Assembly: GCA_002070505.1 (NCBI GenBank) | Contig: MWDJ01000013.1 | Span: forward strand, 1 to 64,000 | Direction: 5' to 3' | Source of the DNA: Bacteroidetes bacterium ADurb.Bin145 | GTDB lineage: Bacteria; Bacteroidota; Bacteroidia; Bacteroidales; VadinHA17 | Length of the DNA stretch: 64,000 nt | Part shown: positions 20,611 through 30,766 of the stretch, piece after piece | How positions within the stretch are numbered: the stretch's first letter is position 1 | Layout of the letters: every line of letters starts with the position of its first letter | The notes under the pieces: generated by a model | Database searches by the model: none | Told to the model about the DNA's origin: nothing | Seen by the model: the letters and a program-made list of their open reading frames with translations, nothing else | Translations under genes and position numbers: made by a program

Positions 20611-21765
20611 TTATTGATTGAGTTCAACCTCGGCTTCAATTTCCATAAGGAGATCGTCGCGACAAATATCAGCCTCAATGTAAAGTGCAGGAATTCCGGG
20701 GAAATGCTGGTCACAGATCTGCCTGACAGCTTTAAAATCCTTCTGCGATTTTATATATACCCTTATCAGTGAATATCTCTCGCTGGATATTGATGCATTT
20801 TGCAGAAGCTTGTTAATATAGCCTTTATCGGTAAGGTTATGCAAATTACGGATCGTTACAAGTGTCTGTTGTTCAATATCATCCCTGCCAATAGTCTCCT
20901 GCCCTATTATTGAAGCAGTACCGGATATATGCAGATGCATATCCTTCCCGGTCTTTATGATCAGAGCCCTTTCAAATTTCGGGGGATGTTTTACAGAATG
21001 TTCTCTCACAAGTAAACCTTTAAGGACTTCCTGTCCATAATCATAAGCATTTATCTGATCAGGATTATTGACAGCTAAAATCCCTGATGAACCTTTCAGG
21101 TCCAATGCACAGAAGTCAAGGGCTACATTACCCGACTTCATCCCGACACCTGTTGCAGCCGGGTAACCTTTCACATCTCTGTACCTGGAATAAAAATCAT
21201 TCCTCACTTCATTGAAGATCTGGTAATTCTGGGATCCTCCTTCATCTGAGAGTATATTACCGATATAGTTCCATTGCCTGACAATATTATTCAGCGACAT
21301 ATTCTCTATACCGAGAATGTTGACCATCATCGTGAAAGAATCGTTAGCTGCCTTAAAAGTGTCTCCGGGATACTTGTAACTGCTGACACCCGCAGACCAG
21401 ACTTCCTTTGAGGTATCAGATTCTATTACAACATACGGAACACCATAATAACTTTTACAAATGATCTTAACTGAACTGTTCAGTAAAGCAGTTAACTCAA
21501 CAGCTATTTTCCAGGGTTTTTCAGGAGGATGGATCGTAATATTAACTGCAGGGGAACTGTTCCCGAAATTTTCAGAGACAGATTTCAATATTTCTTCCCT
21601 GAATAAAAGAGAAGTGCCAAAATCAGGAAGGTCGGCAAACACATTAAGTTTGATTGTCGTATATTCAGATGAGACAGCCGTACGAATTTGTTTCAGACAT
21701 TGTTCCCACTCCTCAGTTAAACTCCCCTGTATTGATGGATAAAAGACAAAATAGAACTTTCTCAT
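20611..21765 (-). CDS. Chorismatase/RidA-fold protein (FkbO/Hyg5-like)
   Basis: A cytoplasmic protein of 384 residues with the two-part RidA-like architecture of the FkbO/Hyg5 chorismatase group. The signature is in the middle: NIVRQWNYIGNI, then YQIFNEVRNDFYSRY and PAATGVGM, which parallel the RMWNYIP, RYxxFNxGR and PAATGIG blocks of chorismatases. The C-terminal half is another RidA-like unit (SGTASIIGQETIGRDD; TVRNLHNLTDKGY-like segment). No signal peptide. Chorismatases split chorismate into hydroxybenzoate or dihydrodihydroxybenzoate plus pyruvate, but this protein sits inside an arabinose regulon with no shikimate-type genes nearby, so its reaction may differ. Family assignment is moderately sure; function is open. 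Confidence 0.6.
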   Translation of the reverse strand: MRKFYFVFYPSIQGSLTEEWEQCLKQIRTAVSSEYTTIKLNVFADLPDFGTSLLFREEILKSVSENFGNSSPAVNITIHPPEKPWKIAVELTALLNSSVKIICKSYYGVPYVVIESDTSKEVWSAGVSSYKYPGDTFKAANDSFTMMVNILGIENMSLNNIVRQWNYIGNILSDEGGSQNYQIFNEVRNDFYSRYRDVKGYPAATGVGMKSGNVALDFCALDLKGSSGILAVNNPDQINAYDYGQEVLKGLLVREHSVKHPPKFERALIIKTGKDMHLHISGTASIIGQETIGRDDIEQQTLVTIRNLHNLTDKGYINKLLQNASISSERYSLIRVYIKSQKDFKAVRQICDQHFPGIPALYIEADICRDDLLMEIEAEVELNQ

Positions 21766-21828
21766 TTAAGAACAGATCTTTTGCGGTAAAAATAATATTT
21801 TTTATGGAGCCAGCCGTCGGGAATACTT

Positions 21829-23826
21829 TTAATCTGAACCGGACGTCAACAGACCGGAATCTTCTCCGGCAACCGGAAGCCAGATCCTCATCTGGCCGGG
21901 ACCGCGGTTATTCCATAATGCATAGGGTATTAATGTAATTGTTTCCGGGGATAGTATTTCAAGCTTCCCATTTGTTGTTTTCTTTGTCTGATAACCTGTT
22001 GTCTTCACTATCTGAGTGCCTTCCAGCAGAGTAGGCCGGAACTCTGTCGTAAAAGCAGCATTACCATTTATCCGGAGATTTAAAATATCGGTATTGTTAT
22101 CGGGCCATTCAGCACAATAGATAAGGGGACCACGCTGCAAGGCTATCCTGCCTCTGTCTTCTTCTACCCTATCATCCGCAACCACTTTTCTGACCGGCAT
22201 CGGGAACTCCATTTCAATCATGTCACCTTTAGTCCATTTCCTCGTTATCCTTACGTAGCCATTCTCCGGAGAACTTTGAACCTCATTTCCGTTAACAAGG
22301 ATTTTATATTCTTTATCATCCGTATCTGTGAAACGGTAAAGAGAACCAGGGATTGCTTCATTTACTGACCAGCCGGGGATCCTCAGCATCATCGAGAATT
22401 TCAGATCCTCCTGAGGATTGACTGTGATCCCGACTTTTCCGTCCCATGGGAAATTGGCATTCTGCGAAAATTGTACGTTCTGTCCGGCAACATTGAAGCC
22501 AGCCTCATTTGAAATATAAAGATTAACATACACTTCCTTGTCCCTGACTGCATAGATATAACCGGGTATAGCCGGGACAAACCTTGCTATATTTGAAGGG
22601 CAGCAGGCACAACCGAACCATGCGCTGCGCTTATGCTGTCCCTCAGATTCTAGAGGATTGGGATAAAAGAACCTGTCAGCTGATAATGACACTCCTGAAA
22701 GCATGGAATTATATAGTGTTTTTTCAAGGATATCGATATATTTTGATTCGCCATGAAGGAGGAACAGCCTGTGATTTGTAAAAATATTCCCAATGGATGC
22801 ACACGTTTCGCAATAGGCTGTCATGTTCGGCAGAACAAACGGATCTGCAAAGCCTTCGTTCCCGCCTGTCGCTCCTATTCCACCGGTTATGTAGATCTTT
22901 TTATAGACTATATCCTCCCATATTTTTGTAATTGCTTTCAGATAGGCCGAATCCTTTTTAATGGCAGCTATATCGGCCATCCCCGAATACATATAGGTTG
23001 CCCTTACCGAATGTCCTACAGCTTCAGTCTGATCAACCACTTTTTTGTGAGCCTGGTTATACTGTTCTCCTTTTGGCCCGCGTATATCCAGAAAGAACTT
23101 GGCAAGATCGAGATACTTACTTTCTCCCGTTGTCCTGTAAAGCTTTACAAGACCCATCTCAATCACCTGATGTCCCGGGTAAACCCTGATCTTATCCCGG
23201 CCAAAATCTTTGCTCACAAGGTCAGCTGATCTGACAGCAATATCAAGAAGTGTTTTCTTGCCAGTGGCCTGAAAATATGCAACAGCTGCTTCATAAAGAT
23301 GACCGAGATTATATAATTCATGACTTAAAATTGAGTCAAGTTCCCATCTGTTGGGACTTGCCCATTTGTGAAGGCCTTTACCTCCATGCATTTCTGCAAT
23401 TGTCCTGTTTGTATACAGATATCCGTCGTCTTCCTGTGCCATCCCGATCTTGTATATCAGTGTATCGAGATACGCTTCAAGTTCCGGATCGGGGAAAGTC
23501 TGCAGTGAAAAGCTGGCTCCTTCAATTATCTTGAAAACATCGGAATCGTCAAATGGATAAATAGTCTGGAATCTACCGGTATCAAGCCCTCCGGCGATCT
23601 CAAAATTTTTAACCCTGCCCGTCGACTCGCAATAAGAAAATGCTATCGGGATTGTTACAGTTGCATTTTTTTTGATCCGTGGAGCCCAGAAGTTATCTGT
23701 TAATTTAACAGAAGTGAATGGCACAGGCTGAATCGGGTAATCGTTGGAAGAAGTGTTATCGGTACATCCCTGGAGAATGATTGATGCTGTGATGACAGCA
23801 TTGAAAAGAACAACCGATATTCTCAT
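21829..23826 (-). CDS. GH127 beta-L-arabinofuranosidase, lipoprotein
   Basis: Glycoside hydrolase of 665 residues (former DUF1680) that removes terminal beta-L-arabinofuranose. The lipoprotein signal ends ILQGC (Cys21). The zinc/cysteine active site of GH127 can be traced: Glu340 and Cys342 in YCETCASIG, and the adjacent Cys408-Cys409 in CACCPSN, matching the Glu, Cys, Cys, Cys set of HypBA1 in which one cysteine of the pair is the nucleophile. The preceding GGIGATGGNEGF is also conserved. It is 75 bases downstream of the GH51 gene in the arabinose cluster. Confidence 0.92.
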   Translation of the reverse strand: MRISVVLFNAVITASIILQGCTDNTSSNDYPIQPVPFTSVKLTDNFWAPRIKKNATVTIPIAFSYCESTGRVKNFEIAGGLDTGRFQTIYPFDDSDVFKIIEGASFSLQTFPDPELEAYLDTLIYKIGMAQEDDGYLYTNRTIAEMHGGKGLHKWASPNRWELDSILSHELYNLGHLYEAAVAYFQATGKKTLLDIAVRSADLVSKDFGRDKIRVYPGHQVIEMGLVKLYRTTGESKYLDLAKFFLDIRGPKGEQYNQAHKKVVDQTEAVGHSVRATYMYSGMADIAAIKKDSAYLKAITKIWEDIVYKKIYITGGIGATGGNEGFADPFVLPNMTAYCETCASIGNIFTNHRLFLLHGESKYIDILEKTLYNSMLSGVSLSADRFFYPNPLESEGQHKRSAWFGCACCPSNIARFVPAIPGYIYAVRDKEVYVNLYISNEAGFNVAGQNVQFSQNANFPWDGKVGITVNPQEDLKFSMMLRIPGWSVNEAIPGSLYRFTDTDDKEYKILVNGNEVQSSPENGYVRITRKWTKGDMIEMEFPMPVRKVVADDRVEEDRGRIALQRGPLIYCAEWPDNNTDILNLRINGNAAFTTEFRPTLLEGTQIVKTTGYQTKKTTNGKLEILSPETITLIPYALWNNRGPGQMRIWLPVAGEDSGLLTSGSD

Positions 23827-23901
23827 ATCTATCTAATTATTGCCACATCAAACAAACTGACAGTCAGATATAAATAATCAAACCTTTGAATCTGCAGGAA
23901 A

Positions 23902-25467
23902 TTACTTTATTTCAAGCACTACGACAGATTTTGCCGGCATTGTGACTGTGAGAACATTATCCCTGAGCTTATATCCGTTAAATTTTACCGGTTTTACAAG
24001 CTCAGGATTTTCGAAACTATTGAAGGCACTCATTTCCTTTGCAGTAAGTATTTCGCCAGTAACAGTATTAGCGGCAGAACCCACAACTGGACAGTTTATA
24101 ACAATTTCCTTATTGGGATTAAGATTAGCGAGTGAGATGTGAATTTTGCCATCTTTATCAATTGATGCCGAAGCAGATATTGCGGGTATTTTTTTGCCGC
24201 CAAAAGAATAATCCTCGCACTTCAGATCCGTCTTAAGTAGCTGAGCTTCCTGGTGAACCCTGAACATCCTGAATACATGATAAGTTGGAGTCAATACCAT
24301 CTTATCGTCCTTTGTGAGTATAACTGACTGCAGTACATTGACAATCTGTGCCAGGTTTGCAACTTTTACCCTGTCGGCATGCTGGTTAAAAATATTAAGA
24401 TGGATAGCCGCTGTAATCGCATCTCTGAGACTGTTCTGCTGGTAAAGGAACCCAGGGTTTGTACCTGGTTCGACCTGGAACCAGTTACCCCATTCATCAA
24501 CAACAAGTCCTTTTGTTTTTGCCGGATCATACCTGTCCATTATCGCTTTATGCCCTTTTATAATATTATCAATGTCATAATTCAGACGGAATGTTTCAAA
24601 CCACTCACGCTCATCGAATTTCGTAGCTGAACCTTTGTAATCCCACCCATCCACGACTGTATAATAATGTATCGATAACCCCTGGAACATCTCACGTGTA
24701 TCCGGATCTTTCATCAGGGTCTCGGTCCATTGATAGCCATCTCCATATGGACCACATGCAACACGGTAAAGCTGGTTGCCAGGATAATCCTTCAGGTATG
24801 TTGAGAATTGTCTCATTATGTTTGTATAGAACTCATCAGTCATTTTACCGCCACATCCCCAGTTTTCGTTACCTATTGCCCAATACTTAACCGGCCAGGG
24901 ATTCTCTCTTCCATTCTCCTTCCTGATCTTGGTCATCGGGCTTTCAGAACCGGATGTGAGATATTCCACCCATTCCGACATTTCCCTGACGGTCCCTGAA
25001 CCGACATTGCCATTAATATAGGCATCACAACCCAGAAGCTCTGTAAGTTTCATGAATTCATGCGTCCCGAAAGAGTTATCTTCGGTCACTCCTCCCCAGT
25101 GGGTATTGATTATTGAAGCCCTTTGCGACTGAGGCCCTATACCGTCTCTCCAGTGATAAGTATCTGCAAAGCATCCGCCAGGCCATCTCAGGTTTGGAAC
25201 TTTGATCTCCCTTAATGCAAAAAGAACATCATTCCTGATACCATTTGTATTTGGTATTTTTGAGTCAGGCCCTACCCAGATTCCACCATAGATGCATGTA
25301 CCAAGGTGCTCTGAAAAGTGGCCATAGATATCCTTGCTTATCGCTGGCCCCGAGCTATTGGCTATAACAACCAGCTGATTTGAAACAGGAGTGTTTGTTT
25401 TCTGTGCCTGACAGAAAAGCGATCCGCAGAAAAGCATTCCAATAAAAAAGGTAAAATACTTTTTCAT
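23902..25467 (-). CDS. GH51 alpha-L-arabinofuranosidase, exported
   Basis: Retaining arabinofuranosidase of 521 residues acting on alpha-L-arabinosyl side chains of arabinan or arabinoxylan. A Sec signal peptide is present at the N-terminus (hydrophobic core, cleavage near FCQAQ). The acid/base Glu lies in AIGNENWGCGG and the nucleophile Glu in VVDEWGNWF, both typical of GH51. The C-terminal beta-sandwich domain follows, ending MPAKSVVVLEIK. The gene is between araB and the GH127 gene on the minus strand, so arabinose release and metabolism are encoded together. Confidence 0.93.
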   Translation of the reverse strand: MKKYFTFFIGMLFCGSLFCQAQKTNTPVSNQLVVIANSSGPAISKDIYGHFSEHLGTCIYGGIWVGPDSKIPNTNGIRNDVLFALREIKVPNLRWPGGCFADTYHWRDGIGPQSQRASIINTHWGGVTEDNSFGTHEFMKLTELLGCDAYINGNVGSGTVREMSEWVEYLTSGSESPMTKIRKENGRENPWPVKYWAIGNENWGCGGKMTDEFYTNIMRQFSTYLKDYPGNQLYRVACGPYGDGYQWTETLMKDPDTREMFQGLSIHYYTVVDGWDYKGSATKFDEREWFETFRLNYDIDNIIKGHKAIMDRYDPAKTKGLVVDEWGNWFQVEPGTNPGFLYQQNSLRDAITAAIHLNIFNQHADRVKVANLAQIVNVLQSVILTKDDKMVLTPTYHVFRMFRVHQEAQLLKTDLKCEDYSFGGKKIPAISASASIDKDGKIHISLANLNPNKEIVINCPVVGSAANTVTGEILTAKEMSAFNSFENPELVKPVKFNGYKLRDNVLTVTMPAKSVVVLEIK

Positions 25468-25554
25468 GTTCGGTATGATTTATAGTTATATTTAATTTAC
25501 TGCCTGTTACAATATGGCAATATGGACAAATTGCAGGGATGTACCGGTCATATT

Positions 25555-27228
25555 CTACGTAAGCTCATTCTCGATAAATGATCCCAGCTTCTTATATCCG
25601 GCAAAGAGATTGTCATATTTCTTTGCCTTAACAGGATCGGGTTTGTATTCTTTCTCAAAACCACCTCCCATAGCTTTCTGTGCTGCAGGAACATCTTTAT
25701 ATATTCCGGCTACAACTGCTGCCGCCATTGCCGACCCGAGGGCACATGTCTGATCTGATTTAGCTACCTTAATAGGCATATTAAGAACATCGGCAACTAT
25801 CTGCATTACAAACGGATTCTTTTTAGCAACTCCTCCTATAGCTATTACACCGTCAATCCTGATCCCTTCAGATATAAATCTTTCATTGATCATTCTGGAG
25901 CCAAAAGCAGTGGCTTCAACAAGAGCCTTGAAAATTCTCGGGGCATCAGAACCCAATGTCAGGCCGGTTATTGCACCTTTCAGCTCCTGGTTTGCGTAAG
26001 GAGTACGGCGACCATTCATCCAGTCCAGTGCAATAATTGCGCTCTCCTCAACCGGTATTTTTTCCGCCTGCCGGCTCAGTTCTTCGATTATTCTATCTGC
26101 GCTTTCTTCACTGATCCGCTTTTTTGTTTTTTCATCAAGCCATGGCAAGCCGGGTAGGATATCGGTCAAAGGCCATGCCAATAGCCTGCTGAACCAGGCA
26201 TAAATATCTCCGAAAGCCGATTGACCGGCTTCAAGTCCCATCATCCCCGGAATTATTGATCCGTCTACCTGTCCGCAGATACCTGCAACAAGTTTATCTC
26301 CAACCTCATCCAAAGGAGAAACTATCATATCGCAAGTCGAAGTACCCATGACCTTTATAAGCTGATATGGTTTTACCTCGCCTCCGACTGCTCCAAGATG
26401 AGCATCAAAAGCTCCGGCTCCCACTTTTACTCCTTCGGGAAGGCCGAGCTTACCTGCCCATTCCGGGGTAATAGTTCCAACAGCGATATCACAGGTATAT
26501 GTTTCTCTGAACAAACGGTCCCTCAGGCCGGCCAGTTTCGGGTCGAGCTTTACCAGGAACTTCTCATCAGGCAGCCCGTTGAAATCTTCATGCCACATAG
26601 CCTTATGACCTGCGGCACAGCGGCTTCTTTTCATGCGAAGAGGATCCGTTTCCCCGGTAAGTATCGCAGGAATCCAGTCGCAATGCTCAACCCATGAAAA
26701 AGCATTCTTCCTTACTTTTTCATTCTTACGCAAAACATGAAGTATCTTGGCCCAGAACCATTCTGAAGAATAAACACCACCTTCATACATCGTATAATCT
26801 TTCCCGCCCCATGTTCTTGCCAGCTCATTTATCTCGGCAGCCTCTTTAACTGCAGTATGATCTTTCCAGAGAATGAACATGGCGTCGGGATCATCCTTAA
26901 ATTCAGGCTTCATTGAAAGTGGCACACCCTGCTTATCGACAGCTATCGGAGTTGACCCTGTTGTATCGACAGTGATACCGGCTATGTTACTGATAATTTC
27001 TTTATCAAGGTTTTTCAAAGCACCTCTGATGGAGTTCTCAAGACCATCAAGATAATCAAGAGGATGCTGACGGAACTGGTTTATCAAAGGATCGCAGTAC
27101 AGTCCTTTTTTCCATCGCTGGTATTCATAAACGGCCGTGCCAATAATTTCTCCATTTGTGGAATCCACAACCACCGAACGTACTGAATCAGTACCGTAAT
27201 CGATGCCTATTACATATTTTTTTCCCAT
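25555..27228 (-). CDS. araB: Ribulokinase
   Basis: FGGY-family sugar kinase of 557 residues that phosphorylates L-ribulose to L-ribulose-5-phosphate. The N-terminal phosphate-binding loop GIDYGTDSVRSVVVD and the second FGGY block (LDWMNGRRTPYANQELKGA) are characteristic of AraB rather than of xylulokinase, which is also encoded in this window at 50713. The C-terminal nucleotide-binding segment IAIGGVAKKNPFVMQIVADV is intact. It is cytoplasmic and follows araD by 6 bases, so the pair is surely cotranscribed. Confidence 0.96.
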   Translation of the reverse strand: MGKKYVIGIDYGTDSVRSVVVDSTNGEIIGTAVYEYQRWKKGLYCDPLINQFRQHPLDYLDGLENSIRGALKNLDKEIISNIAGITVDTTGSTPIAVDKQGVPLSMKPEFKDDPDAMFILWKDHTAVKEAAEINELARTWGGKDYTMYEGGVYSSEWFWAKILHVLRKNEKVRKNAFSWVEHCDWIPAILTGETDPLRMKRSRCAAGHKAMWHEDFNGLPDEKFLVKLDPKLAGLRDRLFRETYTCDIAVGTITPEWAGKLGLPEGVKVGAGAFDAHLGAVGGEVKPYQLIKVMGTSTCDMIVSPLDEVGDKLVAGICGQVDGSIIPGMMGLEAGQSAFGDIYAWFSRLLAWPLTDILPGLPWLDEKTKKRISEESADRIIEELSRQAEKIPVEESAIIALDWMNGRRTPYANQELKGAITGLTLGSDAPRIFKALVEATAFGSRMINERFISEGIRIDGVIAIGGVAKKNPFVMQIVADVLNMPIKVAKSDQTCALGSAMAAAVVAGIYKDVPAAQKAMGGGFEKEYKPDPVKAKKYDNLFAGYKKLGSFIENELT

Positions 27229-27234
27229 ATCTAA

Positions 27235-27933
27235 TTATTTATCGTTGTTCTTTTGTCCATAGTATGCATCTTTCCCGTGTTTACGCAGGAAGTGCTTGTC
27301 AAGAAGAGTCTGTTCTATTGATCCCTTCTTTCCAAGCGATTCTGTAAAGAAGGCTATCTTTGCGATCTCTTCAAGGGCAACCGCATTGTAAACCGCATTC
27401 CCGGCATCCGTCCCCCAGCAGAATGGCCCATGACTATTGACAAGCACTGAGGGAACTGCCATGGGATCGACTTCCTTAAAAACTTCAACAATTACTTTGC
27501 CGGTGTTTTCCTCATAATCGCCTTTTATTTCTTCATCGGTCAGTTTCCTTGAGCAGGGAACTTCACCGTAAAAATGGTCGGCATGGGTAGTCCCGTAAGC
27601 CGGTATAGGCCTCCCTGCCTGTGCCCATGCGGTAGCATATGCTGAATGGGTATGCACTATTCCTCCCGCAGAAAGAAAATGCCTGTAAAGAAATAAATGA
27701 GTCGGAGCATCAGTTGAGGGTTTATACCTGCCTTCGAGGATCTTACCGTTTAAGTCCAGCACGACCATGTCTTCAGCTGTCATCGACTCATACCTGACAC
27801 CTGAAGGTTTTATAACAATCAGCCCTGATTCCTTGTCCCTCCCGCTAACATTTCCCCAGGTGTGAATAACAAGACCCTCTTTTACAAGGTCAAGGTTCGC
27901 TTTGAAAACTTCCTGTTTTAACTTCTCGAGCAT
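27235..27933 (-). CDS. araD: L-ribulose-5-phosphate 4-epimerase
   Basis: Class II aldolase-fold epimerase of 232 residues converting L-ribulose-5-phosphate to D-xylulose-5-phosphate, the last committed step of arabinose use before the pentose phosphate pathway. Zinc-binding histidines are visible in HTHSAYATAWAQ (two) and NSHGPFCWG (one), and the TTHADHFYG segment is typical of AraD. Length matches the family. It is 18 bases after the GH127/146 gene and 6 bases before araB, tightly packed in the arabinose operon. Confidence 0.96.
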   Translation of the reverse strand: MLEKLKQEVFKANLDLVKEGLVIHTWGNVSGRDKESGLIVIKPSGVRYESMTAEDMVVLDLNGKILEGRYKPSTDAPTHLFLYRHFLSAGGIVHTHSAYATAWAQAGRPIPAYGTTHADHFYGEVPCSRKLTDEEIKGDYEENTGKVIVEVFKEVDPMAVPSVLVNSHGPFCWGTDAGNAVYNAVALEEIAKIAFFTESLGKKGSIEQTLLDKHFLRKHGKDAYYGQKNNDK

Positions 27934-27951
27934 GATTAGTATATTTTATTA

Positions 27952-30687
27952 TTATTCCTTTCTGATCCAGACGATCGATGTTGGATCTCTTTCTACAGCA
28001 TTATTAAAACCCCGGATCTGATTGTCTTTACGTTCATCTCTGTTAAGTCTCAGGTAATTGGGAACAGCTATCAGATCCGACCCGTCAGCCCATTTTCCAC
28101 GAATTGCCATAATTCCCCTGAACAGATCGTTACGCCACTCTGCTGCAAGCGGATCACTTCCTACAGATTTATTTATATCCTGTTTATCAGCGGATTCAAC
28201 ATTATATATCAAAGGCCCATAGCGAAAAGCCACCCTTCCGTTATCAGCCCTGATCCGTTCATCGGCAGTTATTGTCTGCACTGCCAGTGGGATCCGGAAA
28301 CTGATCCTGTCTCCGGCTTTCCAGTCGCGTGTTATTGGTATATATCCGTTAAGCGGTTCAGCCTTAAATGACTCGCCGTTAACAATAAGGTTTTCAAGGG
28401 ATCTTATTTCGGGAACCGAGGAATAAAGCTCGCTTGTCTGCCGGTTTGGAACGCGGATGTAAAGCGTAAATCTTTTTGGTTCTTCAGGATTTACGGTGAT
28501 TGAGACATCCCCCTTCCAGGGATAATCAGTTTCCTGAACCATCTCAACATCTGTTCCGGCAACATTTTCGATATTTATCGTACTCCCGATATAAAGATTG
28601 GTATAAATAGCGTCATCGGCCTTTACATATGTCCAGGTAGGTATCATAAGTAATGTCCTGGGAATATTACCTACGCAGCAGGGGCAGTTGTGCCAGGGGT
28701 TACGCATATCTGATGAAGCAAGCGGGTTTGTATAGCAAAAATTCTTCCCTTCAAAGTCAATTGAACCCAGAAGAGCGTTGTACATTGTCTCCTCATACAG
28801 GTCAGCATATTTAGCATCGTGGTATGCAAGATTCATCTTATACTGGAAGAAAATGAGTCCGCAGCTTGAACAGGATTCACAGTAAGCATCATTCCCGAGT
28901 GAATAGTTGCCTCCAAAACCCTCAGATGTCTCCCCGCTTCCTATGCCGCCTGTGACGTAGTATTTTTTATTAACAATATTATCCCAAAGAGACATCACTG
29001 CGCTCTCGTAATCATGGTCATGCGTTTCGGCAGCCACATCTGCCATGGCAGAATAGTTGTATGATGCACGTACAGCGTGTCCGACAGCTTCATATTGCTG
29101 TTGGACCGGGACATGGCTCTGGTCGTATTCAGATCCTCCATCACGGCAGTCGAGCAGGTACTTTCCCAGGGCGATATAGCTGTCGCCTTTCCCGCTTCCT
29201 TCCATATCGTTCACAAAACGCCCGAACCTTATAAGAGCCTGCTCCATCTCCTGGTGACCATCATACCACTCTTTCTTTCCGGGTCCAATATTGGCCACCC
29301 AGCAATCAGCCAGTTTTTTGGCAGCATCATATAATCTCCTGTCCTTCCCTTCAGTCAGGGTATAATGGTTTATTGCTGATTCTATGAAATATCCTGCCAC
29401 ATAGCCTTCATGGTTCCCTCTCGTTTCCGGTGCCCATCTGTCTTTCCAGCTTGCAGTGTCACGAAGAGTGAATGCTGTCTGCAGATAACCGTCAGGTTCC
29501 TGAGCGGCAAGGATTATGGGGATCCATTTTTCAAGAGTCTTTTTCATTTTTTCCTGGGCTGAGATTATCTCCCTGTCTCCCTGAGGATCGACCATCAGGG
29601 CCAGACATATTGATTCGATTGTCTGATGGACCCAGGCATTTGAAAATACAAACCCAAGATGTCTCCCATGCTTTTCTCCCCTTAATGCTTTGGCAGCTTC
29701 GATGAAATTATCAAGGCCCCCCGGGCCGATCGTGAGATCCGTCCTTTCAATCTGTTTGATACAATGAGGTATCCAGTTAGTTATGAGAACTTTGGCACGA
29801 TCATTCCACAAGGGATTATGAATTTTAAATTTCTTTGTATACACTACATCCAGCCTTTTATCGGGAGGAGGAAGGAAAACGTTTACTTTAAGTGCCGAGG
29901 AGGATTCAAGCTTGCCAGCTTTGCAGGAAAGAATCAGGGTATAATTACCGGGTGTAGTAAAACCTGCAGCAGTGACGAGAGCTGCAGGATCTGAAAATGT
30001 TACAGGACCCGGCCCCGCAGCTTTCCAGCTTACCTTCTTCAACGGATCAAGGCTTCTTATTGCAGCTGACAGGTATGTCTGGCCTCCCGATATAACACTC
30101 CGGTCAGGTCCTGCAAACACTACAGGGGCGATATCCGGAGATCCCGGCGATTTGAAGACCTGCCATTCCAGAACAACCGGAAGGAATCTCTCAACGGAAT
30201 CAATTTCAAGAAGAAGCTTTGAAGTAGTAACTTCGGAGAAGGTCGTTTTATTGAAAGTGTCATTTTCAAGACCCATACCTTCAGGATTTTCCACCGGTTT
30301 GTATTTCTGCCCGTCCCAGTATGAAAACCTGTACGCTTCAGGCAGTCTGACGGCTCCATCATAATCATAAAAAAACAAAGCGGTACCGTTAATAGTAACA
30401 GGGTTTACCCAGTTATATTCAAACCTTTGAACGGACAATCGTCTTGGTCTGCCCGGCCTGTTCAAGTTATTAATCTGCCGGCGCAGATCTCCGGTGATGC
30501 TATCGGGAGTCTGACCGTCATTCAGACCTGTCACAAAGCCTGAACCACCCCGTGACAAAGAAGTTGCATCGGCCAGTATTGCAACATTGGGAGCTTTTCT
30601 TTCAACTTTACTGTTATTGGAACAGGAGTATAAAAAGGACAATACAGAAAGCGCCGCAAGAAACAAGAAAGAATCCGGTCTTTTCAT
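27952..30687 (-). CDS. GH127/GH146-type arabinofuranosidase with N-terminal domains
   Basis: A multidomain lipoprotein of 911 residues. The start at 30687 is chosen because it yields a lipoprotein signal (LSFLYSC); an in-frame ATG 33 bases upstream (30720) spoils it. Residues about 50-190 resemble a discoidin-like sugar-binding domain, 195-285 an Ig/PKD-like domain (DRSVISGGQTYLSA), and the remainder a DUF1680 catalytic module. The active-site pattern YCESCSSCG and NCPCCVGN keeps the zinc-ligand Glu and cysteines. Among DUF1680 enzymes this long architecture is closer to GH146, but GH127 cannot be excluded. It would cleave arabinofuranose from plant arabinans or arabinoxylans. It lies between araR and araD. 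Confidence 0.85.
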   Translation of the reverse strand: MKRPDSFLFLAALSVLSFLYSCSNNSKVERKAPNVAILADATSLSRGGSGFVTGLNDGQTPDSITGDLRRQINNLNRPGRPRRLSVQRFEYNWVNPVTINGTALFFYDYDGAVRLPEAYRFSYWDGQKYKPVENPEGMGLENDTFNKTTFSEVTTSKLLLEIDSVERFLPVVLEWQVFKSPGSPDIAPVVFAGPDRSVISGGQTYLSAAIRSLDPLKKVSWKAAGPGPVTFSDPAALVTAAGFTTPGNYTLILSCKAGKLESSSALKVNVFLPPPDKRLDVVYTKKFKIHNPLWNDRAKVLITNWIPHCIKQIERTDLTIGPGGLDNFIEAAKALRGEKHGRHLGFVFSNAWVHQTIESICLALMVDPQGDREIISAQEKMKKTLEKWIPIILAAQEPDGYLQTAFTLRDTASWKDRWAPETRGNHEGYVAGYFIESAINHYTLTEGKDRRLYDAAKKLADCWVANIGPGKKEWYDGHQEMEQALIRFGRFVNDMEGSGKGDSYIALGKYLLDCRDGGSEYDQSHVPVQQQYEAVGHAVRASYNYSAMADVAAETHDHDYESAVMSLWDNIVNKKYYVTGGIGSGETSEGFGGNYSLGNDAYCESCSSCGLIFFQYKMNLAYHDAKYADLYEETMYNALLGSIDFEGKNFCYTNPLASSDMRNPWHNCPCCVGNIPRTLLMIPTWTYVKADDAIYTNLYIGSTINIENVAGTDVEMVQETDYPWKGDVSITVNPEEPKRFTLYIRVPNRQTSELYSSVPEIRSLENLIVNGESFKAEPLNGYIPITRDWKAGDRISFRIPLAVQTITADERIRADNGRVAFRYGPLIYNVESADKQDINKSVGSDPLAAEWRNDLFRGIMAIRGKWADGSDLIAVPNYLRLNRDERKDNQIRGFNNAVERDPTSIVWIRKE

Positions 30688-30766
30688 TTTATCGTAGTAT
30701 TTTGCATAAATTCCTGGCAATGCAGATTCCGGGAACTGTAAATAATCCGGATAAGAAATATATATC

